Source: an uncultured Phycisphaerales bacterium (GTDB taxonomy: Bacteria > Planctomycetota > Phycisphaerae > UBA1845 > CAIVHJ01). From it: 13,092 nucleotides of DNA. Positions 1 through 6,780 of this stretch are shown one piece after another; position 1 is the first letter of the stretch, and every line of letters starts with the position of its first letter. The stretch covers positions 1 to 13,092 of the forward strand of contig CAIVHJ010000446.1 of NCBI GenBank assembly GCA_903905665.1, written 5' to 3'. The notes under the pieces are model-generated. The model searched no databases. It had not been told where the DNA came from and saw only the letters and a program-made list of their open reading frames with translations. A program made the position numbers and the translations under genes.

Positions 1-171
1 GATCTTGGGACACGGATGACAGTAGTGATAACCGGGGCTTGATTGCGCCACGAAGACCGCATCCACTGCGTTGACCGGCACCGGTGTGCCGACGGCTCCC
101 CCGCCTGCCAACGTCAGTTCCCACTCCTGAAGATTCCGGAGCGTTTCTCTGTGCAAAGTTAGTTTTTTCAT
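1..171 (-). CDS. RiPP-like precursor peptide P1 (3' end off the window)
   Basis: Small peptide gene read from ATG at 171 toward the left edge, where it is still open after 57 codons. The leader is MKKLTLHRETLRNL, then ELTLAGGG, and it matches the leaders of P2, P3 and P4. The GG at residues 24-25 has the same distance from the KL motif as in P2 and P4, so cleavage after G25 is predicted. The visible core starts AVGTPVPV, is hydrophobic, then becomes aromatic and Cys-containing (YHYCHPCP). An AAGGAAGG Shine-Dalgarno lies about 8 nt upstream of the ATG and decides the start. It probably depends on the C39 ABC transporter at 4540-6780 for leader removal and export. The leader resembles class I lanthipeptide and related double-glycine leaders by pattern. 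Core modification and activity cannot be told from this sequence. Confidence 0.75.
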   Translation of the reverse strand, partial: MKKLTLHRETLRNLQEWELTLAGGGAVGTPVPVNAVDAVFVAQSSPGYHYCHPCPKI

Positions 172-353
172 TTGTTTTTCCTTCCTTTCAAAAAGTTCAG
201 TAGAATCTCACGTTTTACTCGAAGAGAAATCCGGGGGTTGCCCAAAACCCACGGCTCCGCGCATTTCAAAACTTGTTGCATCTACAATGTGTGGCACCGG
301 CATCTTGCCGGTGAAATGAAACCCCTGGGTCGGTACATTTATGAGACGACCTC
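172..353. other. Intergenic region between P2 and P1, no gene
   Basis: The 182 nt between the stop of P2 and the start of P1 (both minus) hold no convincing gene. Right after the P2 stop the minus strand has a perfect AGGAGG, followed 11 nt later by an ATG opening only a 17-codon frame, which I do not call. The region contains the REP-like palindrome at 295-313. A possible -10 box (TCTACT on the minus strand, 199-204) lies 27 nt before the P1 start, without a good -35. Confidence 0.5.
295..313. repeat. REP-like perfect palindrome CACCGGCA-TCT-TGCCGGTG
   Basis: An 8-bp perfect inverted repeat with a 3-nt loop. It lies in the P2-P1 spacer and is not followed by a T-run on either strand, so it is unlikely to be a rho-independent terminator. 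Translated in one frame it reads HRQDAGAT, a phrase I remember as recurring in spurious small ORFs of planctomycetes and neighbouring phyla. That suggests a dispersed REP-type element, but its copy number cannot be seen from one window. Confidence 0.5.
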
Positions 354-581
354 CTAACAATTCGTTGTCGGGCGACTGTAGCAGCGATCACTGATCGCCA
401 GTACGCATGAATTGCTGTTGCACGTCTGCTGACTATGCCAACTCGTGCTGGGAACGCTGCAGGTCGTCCCCTGAGTATGCACAACAGCAACAGCCGCTGC
501 CGCTTGCCCACCCGCGACGGCGCTCAATTCGCTTTCCTGCAGGTGTCGCAAAGTTTCTTTCTGGAATGCCAGTTTTTTCAT
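354..581 (-). CDS. RiPP-like precursor peptide P2, Ser/Thr/Cys-rich core
   Basis: A 75-aa peptide starting at ATG 581, with AGGAG 8 nt upstream. The leader (residues 1-25) is MKKLAFQKETLRHL, then ELSAVAGG. Predicted cleavage is after G25, giving a 50-residue core. The core begins with an Ala/Val stretch (QAAAAVAVV) and continues with 15 Ser/Thr and five Cys (C41, C54, C59, C67 and the C-terminal C75). This composition is what lanthipeptide cores look like, with many dehydratable residues and several Cys, but a disulfide-rich bacteriocin-like peptide is equally possible because no LanB/LanC/LanM gene is visible. It lies on the same strand as P1, upstream of it, with 182 nt between. The sigma factor gene starts divergently about 140 nt away. 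Leader identity across four loci makes this a real gene despite its size. Confidence 0.82.
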   Translation of the reverse strand: MKKLAFQKETLRHLQESELSAVAGGQAAAAVAVVHTQGTTCSVPSTSWHSQQTCNSNSCVLAISDRCYSRPTTNC

Positions 582-723
582 AAATCTTCTCCTGTTTGCC
601 GACTGAATCCTTGTTTAACCGTTGGCCCCCTCGTGGGGACCGAGTACAATTTCATCCGGGACGGATAAAACTCCGATCCCAATAATAAACACGTAAAACA
701 GTGGGGAACTGGCTCATTTTTTT
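582..723. promoter_or_regulatory. Divergent intergenic region between P2 and the ECF sigma gene
   Basis: This spacer must hold the promoters for P2 (minus) and the sigma gene (plus). On the minus strand TGTACT (643-648) could be a -10 box, and TATTAT further upstream (around 679-687) is an alternative; neither has a good -35. A GC-rich hairpin lies at 624-641 (minus-strand RNA GGUCCCC-ACGA-GGGGGCC, 7 bp with one G-U pair). It has no following T-run, so it could be a 5'-UTR structure rather than a terminator. Exact promoters are not resolved. Confidence 0.35.
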
Positions 724-1326
724 GTGAGAAATTTGATGATTGATCATTCCCAGACAAATGGGGGAGGTCAAACCAAGGGGGAGAAACCAGGCGAAAACGG
801 CGCAACCGATTCATTTACAATCATTTACGACGATCTTCGCGAGATTGCTCATCGGATGCTTCGTAAGTGGGTGGGGGGCGGGACGTTACAAACGACGGCC
901 TTGGTCCATGAGGCGTATGTGCGGATGACGGGGCGTTCTGGAAATGCGTATCATGATCGCACCCATTTCCTTGCGATGGCGGCGCGAGCAATGCGTTCCG
1001 TTTTGATCGACGACATTCGTCACCGTTGTGCTGCCAAGCGTGATTCGGACCATGAGGACATCGATCTCTCGCGGATCAGCATGACGGTGGATGGTTTCGA
1101 TGTGGAACTGCTGGCGCTCGATGAGGCACTTCGGAAACTGGCTTCGTTTGATCCGCGAAAGGCCCAGATGGTGGAGTTGCGGTTTTTTGCGGGGTGCAGT
1201 ATTTCCGATGCGGCCGAAGTATTGTCGGTGTCCACGGCGACCATCAAGCGGGACTGGAACATTGCCAAGGCTTGGCTTTATCGTGAGATTCAGCGGGGGG
1301 ATCATCCTCTGCCGGCCAAGGAGTGA
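724..1326 (+). CDS. ECF RNA polymerase sigma factor (planctomycete Sigma70_ECF / TIGR02999 type)
   Basis: A 200-aa sigma factor counted from GTG 724; ATG 736 is an equally plausible start, and neither has a good Shine-Dalgarno. Sigma region 2 spans about residues 31-105, with IYDDLREIAHRML, then TLQTTALVHEAYVRM and HFLAMAARAMRSVLIDDIRHR. These are the hallmark phrases of the Sigma70_ECF family abundant in planctomycetes and acidobacteria. Region 4 spans about 130-192, with the helix-turn-helix SISDAAEVLSVSTATIKRDW. The short conserved segment usually found before the YxxLR motif (an LLxxWxxGD-type helix) is not recognisable and is replaced by a Gly/Lys-rich stretch, so region 2.1 may be shortened. 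It would direct RNA polymerase to target promoters. The Ser/Thr kinase follows on the same strand 117 nt downstream, a pairing described for planctomycete ECF groups, which suggests phosphorylation-linked control. Its place between P2 and P3 suggests it controls the peptide locus; that is inference. Confidence 0.88.
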   Translation: MRNLMIDHSQTNGGGQTKGEKPGENGATDSFTIIYDDLREIAHRMLRKWVGGGTLQTTALVHEAYVRMTGRSGNAYHDRTHFLAMAARAMRSVLIDDIRHRCAAKRDSDHEDIDLSRISMTVDGFDVELLALDEALRKLASFDPRKAQMVELRFFAGCSISDAAEVLSVSTATIKRDWNIAKAWLYREIQRGDHPLPAKE

Positions 1327-1345
1327 TCGTTGCGAGAGAATCTAC

Positions 1346-1370
1346 CGCAGAGCACGCAGAGGGCGCAGAG
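1346..1370. repeat. CGCAGAG short tandem repeat, period 9
   Basis: Three copies of CGCAGAG start at 1346, 1355 and 1364, exactly 9 nt apart, in the spacer between the sigma gene and the kinase gene. Such CGCAGAGGR-type arrays are scattered between genes in many bacterial genomes and create spurious Ala-Glu or Arg-rich ORFs. It interrupts an otherwise likely two-gene operon but carries no T-run and is not a terminator. Confidence 0.6.
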
Positions 1371-1443
1371 ATAATCCTTTGCCATGCGGGGGAATGCGCG
1401 TTGCGAGTGGGTGTGATTCGGCCGTGGTTTGAGGAGCACGTCG

Positions 1444-4059
1444 GTGGAACCTCAACGATGGGCGCAAATTCAGGATATTTTCGACGCGGTCATTTCGCTT
1501 CCTCCTGAGCAACGTGAGAAGTATTTGAGTCAGCAGTGCGGGGCTGATTCCGCGTTGCGATCCGAAGTGGAGGAACTGATTGCCGCTCATCGATCCGCTG
1601 CATCGTTTCTTGACACTCCGGTTTTGGACCTTCAACGACATCATCAGTCTTCGCGCGAAATATCGGATCCAGCCGAAACCCGAATCGGGGATTATGAGAT
1701 CGTTCGACGAATTGCCGCCGGTGGAATGGGAGTCGTTTATGAAGCCATTCAACCCCACCCCCGACGAAATGTCGCGCTGAAGGTGATCCGCGGATACGGC
1801 GCTGTGGGAGATCAGCATCTCAAATTGTTTCAGCGGGAAATTCAGGCGCTGGCACAACTCAAGCATCCCTACATTGCCTCGATCTATGACGCCGGTTGCA
1901 CAGAGGACGGTCGGCATTTTTTTGCGATGGAGTTGGTGTCGGGTTCATCGCTCAAGGATTATCTGCAGCGACATTCATTGTCCGATTCCGAACGATTGAA
2001 GTTGTTCATTCGGATTTGCGACGGGGTGCATTATGCACATCAACGAGGTGTGATTCATCGGGATCTCAAACCCGCCAATATCCTCGTGACCGACGAGGGG
2101 ATGCCCAAAATTCTGGATTTTGGCGTGGCGCGGATCACCGATGCGGATGTGGCAGCCACGACCCTGGTCAGCGAACCCGGCCGAATCGTGGGAACGCTGT
2201 CGTACATGAGTCCCGAACAGGCCCGTGGACGGCCCGAAGAAATCGACGTTCGGAGCGACGTTTATTCACTGGGGGTGATTCTCTACGAAATGATGACGGG
2301 GCAGTTGCCTTATTCGGTGAATCCGATCTGGATTCCGGAGTCGCTGAGGACCATTTGCGAGGAGGAGCCGACAAGACCCTGCGTCATTCGGCGTGGGTTG
2401 CGGGGCGATCTTGAGACGATTCTGCTGAAGACGTTGTCCAAAGATCCGCAGATGCGTTATCAGAGTGTTTCGGCGATGCGGGACGACGTGGAACGATTCC
2501 TGTCGGGTGAGGCGATTACGGCCCGTCCGCCGAGTGTGTTGTACCAGATGCGGAAACTGGTGACCCGGCACAAACTTCCGTTTGCCGTGGCTGCCGGTGT
2601 GTTCGGGCTGGTTGCTTTTTCGGCGGTTTGGATGAGCATTCTGTATGTTCGAGCCGAGACTTCCGCTCAGCAGGCGCAGCAGATTCAGTCATTTTTGCAG
2701 CGAATGCTCGCGTCGGTGAATCCGGAATCGGCCCGTGGCGCCGAGACCACCGTTCGAGAGGTTTTGGACGAATCATCGAAGCAGATCGAGAGTCAGTTCG
2801 CCGATCAGCCGCTGGTGGAGGCGGCATTGCGCGATACCATCGGTCAAGCCTACTGTCAGTTAGGGTTCATGCACGAAGCCGAGCACCACTTGCGCCGGTC
2901 GGTGGCCCTACGTGAAAAAACACTGGGGAGAGACGATGTGCAGGTGGCGGAAAGTCTCGTTCGATTGGCGGGTCCCTTAGCCGAGCAGGGACAAATTTCC
3001 GAGGCCGAAAATCTGTTGCTTCGCGCGCTGCAAATCGAGCGTCGTGCTCGAGGGGCGGCCCATGCAGACGTGGTGCGTGTGATGGAGAAAATCGCGGAGT
3101 TTTACAAGAGTTTCAAACGGGATTTTCCGGAATCCGAGCAATGGTACAGTCAGGTAATCGATGTCGAGCATCAACTGTGGGGCGAGGAGCGGACGGAGAT
3201 TGCTTCCACGCTCTGCAACTGGGCCGAGCTGTATTTTCTGGGCGGTGATTATGAACAGGCGGACGTGTTGTATCGTCGGGCGCTGGCGATGCAAGTTCGA
3301 TTGCTGGGAGAACGGCATCCAAGCGTGGCTGAGACGTACCGAATGCTGGGCGAAGTATATACGGCGATGGAGCGATACGATGACGGGGAGGACAATTTTC
3401 GTCGAGCGCTGAGCGTCTATGAGGCCCATCCGAGTGAATATGACTTTCAGGTGAGCGAGATTCTTCGTGAACTGGCACTGGTTGTGGGTCGCAAGAAGGA
3501 CCCAGTTCAAGCGGAAGGGTTTCTTCGTCGCTCGCTGGAAATCCGTCGGCGACTCGGTGGAGAAGACCACTGGCGCTGTGCGGAGGTGATGAATGATCTG
3601 GCTGAAGTGTTGCGTGAACAGAAACGATATGACGAAGCAGAAACCTTGTGCCTTAAGAACGTAGAGATTGGCCGAAAGCACTTCGGAGATCGAAGTCTGA
3701 CGCTTACGTACTTTTTGGTTGAGTTGGGGCGGGTCTATATGGATCAAGGTCGTCTGGCTGAGGCAGAATCGCTGCTCCGGGAGGCGCTGGACGTCCGGCA
3801 ACAACTGCTTTCGGGGGACAGGCAACTTGCAATTTCACGAGGGCTTCTTGGGGAGTGCTTGACGGCGATGGGTCGCTATGAGGAAGCGGAATCTCTGCTC
3901 CTGCAAAGCTATGAAGTCATCCGCGAGAAGGCTCCCGAACGTAATCTGCGAACTAGGCAAGCCTTGCAGCGATTGATTGATCTTTATCAGGCCTGGGACA
4001 AACCGGATCGTGTCGCGCATTATCAACAGATGATGGAATCACTTCCTGCATCCCGATAG
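1444..4059 (+). CDS. Membrane-anchored Ser/Thr protein kinase with C-terminal TPR domain
   Basis: An 871-aa protein. I choose GTG 1444 because GAGGAG lies 7 nt upstream; TTG 1429 would overlap that site. The N-terminal 75 residues carry the RWAQIQDIFDAV and LPPEQRE motifs common in planctomycete kinases. The Hanks-type kinase domain covers about 82-355: glycine loop IAAGGMGVVYEA, Lys113 in VALKV, catalytic HRDLKPAN with Asp207, DFG with Asp225, SPEQARG after the activation loop, and DVRSDVYSLGV. One membrane helix follows at about 378-402. The remaining roughly 450 residues are about eight to nine TPR units of the kinesin-light-chain type (about 42 residues each, e.g. RYDEAETLCLKNVEIGRKHFG), predicted to be on the outer side of the membrane. 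It would sense or bind a partner outside and phosphorylate cytoplasmic proteins; the upstream ECF sigma factor is the obvious candidate substrate. All catalytic residues are intact. Confidence 0.93.
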   Translation: MEPQRWAQIQDIFDAVISLPPEQREKYLSQQCGADSALRSEVEELIAAHRSAASFLDTPVLDLQRHHQSSREISDPAETRIGDYEIVRRIAAGGMGVVYEAIQPHPRRNVALKVIRGYGAVGDQHLKLFQREIQALAQLKHPYIASIYDAGCTEDGRHFFAMELVSGSSLKDYLQRHSLSDSERLKLFIRICDGVHYAHQRGVIHRDLKPANILVTDEGMPKILDFGVARITDADVAATTLVSEPGRIVGTLSYMSPEQARGRPEEIDVRSDVYSLGVILYEMMTGQLPYSVNPIWIPESLRTICEEEPTRPCVIRRGLRGDLETILLKTLSKDPQMRYQSVSAMRDDVERFLSGEAITARPPSVLYQMRKLVTRHKLPFAVAAGVFGLVAFSAVWMSILYVRAETSAQQAQQIQSFLQRMLASVNPESARGAETTVREVLDESSKQIESQFADQPLVEAALRDTIGQAYCQLGFMHEAEHHLRRSVALREKTLGRDDVQVAESLVRLAGPLAEQGQISEAENLLLRALQIERRARGAAHADVVRVMEKIAEFYKSFKRDFPESEQWYSQVIDVEHQLWGEERTEIASTLCNWAELYFLGGDYEQADVLYRRALAMQVRLLGERHPSVAETYRMLGEVYTAMERYDDGEDNFRRALSVYEAHPSEYDFQVSEILRELALVVGRKKDPVQAEGFLRRSLEIRRRLGGEDHWRCAEVMNDLAEVLREQKRYDEAETLCLKNVEIGRKHFGDRSLTLTYFLVELGRVYMDQGRLAEAESLLREALDVRQQLLSGDRQLAISRGLLGECLTAMGRYEEAESLLLQSYEVIREKAPERNLRTRQALQRLIDLYQAWDKPDRVAHYQQMMESLPASR

Positions 4060-4148
4060 GAGAGTCCTTTTTTCTGGGGTAGATTGCAGCACCCTCTTAA
4101 GCAGATCAGAGAAATGCTCGTCATGGGTTTCGATAGTGGCAGTGCGCG

Positions 4149-4409
4149 TCATCCCGTTTGTGGGCACGAGAATCCGCGTTTGTAGCGGTAGCCTTGGTCA
4201 AGAATCGCCTGATTCAGTTCCTCGGCACCCACAAGAAATGGCGTTCCGGAAATACCAGGACACCCTCCTTCACCAGTGTCAGAAACCCGCCGCGCTGCGA
4301 TACCCAGAAATGGTTTGGGCACGAAACCGCCGTTGTCGCCTCGGACGAAGGGCAGATAGTCGTCATTGAGAATTCTGAGTGTTTCTTTGTTGAGTTGCAA
4401 TTTTTTCAT
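4149..4409 (-). CDS. RiPP-like precursor peptide P3, Gly-rich two-Cys core
   Basis: An 86-aa peptide starting at ATG 4409; AAAGGAG lies 6 nt upstream, and the 26 codons ahead of it in the longer frame are not part of the gene. The leader MKKLQLNKETLRIL is the closest in the set to a class I lanthipeptide-type leader. At the position where P1, P2 and P4 have GG, this one has GD (VRGDNGG), and a GG occurs three residues later, at 27-28. Cleavage after G28 gives a 58-residue core starting FVPKPFLG. The core is unlike the others: few Ser/Thr, Gly-rich, charged, with only C50 and C82, which could form one disulfide. It lies 130 nt downstream of the ABC transporter gene on the same strand but has its own likely promoter. 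Its 3' end faces the kinase gene 89 nt away. Confidence 0.8.
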   Translation of the reverse strand: MKKLQLNKETLRILNDDYLPFVRGDNGGFVPKPFLGIAARRVSDTGEGGCPGISGTPFLVGAEELNQAILDQGYRYKRGFSCPQTG

Positions 4410-4441
4410 GTGGAACTCCTTTACACGTTTTTGACATTCTG

Positions 4442-4470
4442 AGTATAGAACGGCAGCGACACAATATCCA
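4442..4470 (-). promoter_or_regulatory. Candidate promoter of P3 (TGGATA-17-TATACT)
   Basis: On the minus strand, TATACT (4442-4447) is preceded by a 17-nt spacer and TGGATA (4465-4470), with 4/6 matches to the -35 consensus. The transcript would start near 4435, leaving an A+T-rich 5' UTR of about 25 nt that contains the AAAGGAG ribosome site. The presence of its own promoter between the transporter gene and P3 suggests P3 is not only a readthrough product. Confidence 0.5.
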
Positions 4471-4539
4471 CTAAAAAATTTCCTCATTTTTATAGGGACC
4501 TTTGGGTTACACCCTGTCTGGATTCGAAAACCAGTTATT

Positions 4540-6780
4540 TTAAGGGGTTGTCCCCAAAGAAGATGGAGACGGGTCAGCCATCTGGGCGGCTACCAGTTGA
4601 GCGTAAATACCCTTGCGTGCCAGCAACTCAGCATGAGTGCCTCGTTCGATGATGGCGCCGTTTTCGATGACCAGAATGAGATCAGCATTGATGATCGTGC
4701 TGAGCCGCTGAGCGATGACGATGCGGGTGCACTTGAGCGATTCAAGGTTTCGCTGGATCAAGTGCTCCGTCATGGCATCCAGCGCACTGGTGGCTTCGTC
4801 GAGCAGGATGATGGCGGGTTTGTGTACGAGCGCGCGTGCGATCGCCAATCGCTGCCGCTGACCCCCCGACAACGAAGCGCCGCCGTCCGCCAAGATCGTT
4901 TCGTATCCCATCGGCATCGACGCAATGTCGTCGTGGATCAGAGCGAATCGCGCGGCGGATTCGATTTCCTCCATCGACAATTCCGGATTGGACAAGGCGA
5001 TGTTGGAGCGAATGGAACCTCCGAACAAATACGGGTGCTGGGTGACGATTCCGAGTTGATTTCGCACCGAGTGGACATCCAGGGAAATCAGGTCCGAGCC
5101 ATCGAACAGCACTCGTCCGATGGCGGGTCGATGCAGGCCCAGCAAAATGCTGGCCAAGGTGGATTTTCCGGATCCGGAACGGCCGACCATGGCGACGAAT
5201 TGCCCCGGTTGAATTTCCAGCGACACCTTGTCGATGACGGGGGGACCGAGCGGATGATATCGGAACGTGATTTCCTCGACCTGAATATGTCCTGCGAGTC
5301 GGCCGGCGCGTTTGACTTTGGATTTGTCCTGTTCGGGAGGGGTATCGAGAACATCGTTAATTCGTTCGACGTAACTTCCGAGCAATTGCAATTGCAGCGC
5401 GGTACCCACCAGCGAGGAAAGAGGCGAAAGGAAGTTGTTGGCGATGGCATTGACCGCCAGCATCATTCCCAGACTCAGCCGTCCCTGCATGACCTGATAG
5501 CCGCCAAAACCCAGAATCGCCAGTCCGGACATTGTCTGGACCATGCCCAGCAACGGCTCAACGATTGCGCTGAGCCGTCCCCTCGCCAAAGAAACGTTCA
5601 GCACATCGACGAACAAATTCGACCAACGCTCCACTGCGCGATCTTCGGTGCCGCTGGCTTTGAGCGTCTCGATTCCCGCCAGCATTTCCACCTGATAGCT
5701 TTGCGATTTGGCCTGAGTTTGCAGATCGCGGGTCATCAAATCGCGGTAACGCTGCCGCGCCAGCAGAAACAGCACCATCTGCACCACCGCCACACCGAGG
5801 GTCAACAAAGCCATTTGAACGTTGGCGGCGAACAGCAGAATGAAATACAGACTGACGAGCGTACCGTCCAAAATGGTCGAAAGCGCCGACGACGTTAGAA
5901 TTTCACGAATCGTGGCGTTGCTGTTCATCCGCATGATCAAATCGCCGCTCGACCGGCGCTGGAAAAAATCATAAGGCAGCCCGACCATATGACCGACGAA
6001 ATTCAACGTCATCCGTGCATCGAGGATCGTTCGCAGATGCAACAGAAAAAATGACCGGACCATCGATGCGATCGTGTTGAAAAACGCTACCCCCAACAGC
6101 CCAAGTCCCACCACGATCAACAGATTGTAGTCCCCTCGCGGAAGAACTTTGTCCACGAGGACCCCCGTCAACACCGGCGTTGCTAATCCGAATAACTGGA
6201 CGAGCACCGAGATGACGAGAACGCGTCCCAGCAGGCCTTTTTGGGTCAGAATCTGTTTGAGGTAACGACGGATCGGACGGGGGCGGTTGGAAGTGCTGTC
6301 GAAATCCTCGGCGGGTTCCAGCACCAGCGCCACACCCGTGAACGACCGACGGAATTCCGCCATCGGAATACTCCGCCGCCCAAACGCCGGATCGACAAGG
6401 TGGACTTCCTCTCGACTGAGTTTCTCAAATACGACGAAGTGATTGAATTCCCAGTGAAGGATCGACGCCGGCGGGAGATATTCGAGGTCTTCGACTTCGA
6501 TCTTGATCCCCCGTCCGCGTAAACCGTACCATCGGGCAGCCTGAAGAATCGACAGGGCGTTGACTCCCTCTCGGCTCGTGCCGGTCATGCTTCGGACCTC
6601 GTCGAGTCGCACCTCTTTTCCGAAATAACCCAGCACCATCGACAGACATGCGGCACCGCAATCCGCCAATTCAAGACTCTGCACATGGGGTACCCGGCGA
6701 AACGAACCCGGCCATCCCAGACGTTCCAGCACGGGAAATCGCTGTGTCAGAGGAGTCGTGTCTGTGGGGGGTTCACTCAT
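4540..6780 (-). CDS. Peptidase-containing ABC transporter (C39 double-glycine peptidase; bacteriocin/RiPP exporter)
   Basis: A 746-aa membrane exporter that should cut the leaders of P1-P4 and pump the cores out. The C39 peptidase spans about residues 31-155: Gln34, then catalytic Cys41 in LELADCGAACLSMVLGYFGK, His114 in NHFVVF and Asp130 in VDPAFG are all present, so the protease should be active. The transmembrane domain covers about 170-470. The nucleotide-binding domain follows: Walker A GRSGSGKST (533-541), signature LSGGQ (637-641), Walker B IILLDEA (657-663). The H-loop reads VIAQRLST, with Gln691 where His is usual. The overall pattern is close to the NHLM-type bacteriocin exporters (TIGR03796-like). 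The start ATG overlaps the end of the HlyD gene upstream by 8 nt (ATGAGTGA), implying translational coupling. An adaptor with no peptidase would not explain the GG leaders, so this gene ties the locus together. Confidence 0.95.
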   Translation of the reverse strand: MSEPPTDTTPLTQRFPVLERLGWPGSFRRVPHVQSLELADCGAACLSMVLGYFGKEVRLDEVRSMTGTSREGVNALSILQAARWYGLRGRGIKIEVEDLEYLPPASILHWEFNHFVVFEKLSREEVHLVDPAFGRRSIPMAEFRRSFTGVALVLEPAEDFDSTSNRPRPIRRYLKQILTQKGLLGRVLVISVLVQLFGLATPVLTGVLVDKVLPRGDYNLLIVVGLGLLGVAFFNTIASMVRSFFLLHLRTILDARMTLNFVGHMVGLPYDFFQRRSSGDLIMRMNSNATIREILTSSALSTILDGTLVSLYFILLFAANVQMALLTLGVAVVQMVLFLLARQRYRDLMTRDLQTQAKSQSYQVEMLAGIETLKASGTEDRAVERWSNLFVDVLNVSLARGRLSAIVEPLLGMVQTMSGLAILGFGGYQVMQGRLSLGMMLAVNAIANNFLSPLSSLVGTALQLQLLGSYVERINDVLDTPPEQDKSKVKRAGRLAGHIQVEEITFRYHPLGPPVIDKVSLEIQPGQFVAMVGRSGSGKSTLASILLGLHRPAIGRVLFDGSDLISLDVHSVRNQLGIVTQHPYLFGGSIRSNIALSNPELSMEEIESAARFALIHDDIASMPMGYETILADGGASLSGGQRQRLAIARALVHKPAIILLDEATSALDAMTEHLIQRNLESLKCTRIVIAQRLSTIINADLILVIENGAIIERGTHAELLARKGIYAQLVAAQMADPSPSSLGTTP

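Noticed and set aside
320..340. 17-codon frame after a perfect AGGAGG just downstream of P2
   Set aside because: Too short, spacing of 11 nt is long, and it reads through the REP-like palindrome.
624..641. GC-rich hairpin upstream of P2 as a terminator
   Set aside because: No T-run on either strand; kept only as a possible 5'-UTR structure in the spacer entry.
705..709. GGAAC as an ECF-type -35 element before the sigma gene
   Set aside because: A suitable -10 would fall on or after the possible start codons and no second copy with proper spacing was found upstream of the precursors.
2977..3825. 282-codon open frame on the minus strand
   Set aside because: Antisense to the TPR part of the kinase, which has clear repeat motifs; no ribosome site or known domain.
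4058..4073. Terminator after the kinase gene (AGGA-GAG-TCCT followed by T-run)
   Set aside because: The stem is only 4 bp and overlaps the stop codon; too weak to call despite the six T.
4597..5898. 433-codon open frame on the plus strand
   Set aside because: Antisense to the strongly supported ABC transporter; Gln/His-rich composition is that of a reverse-frame shadow and there are no family motifs.
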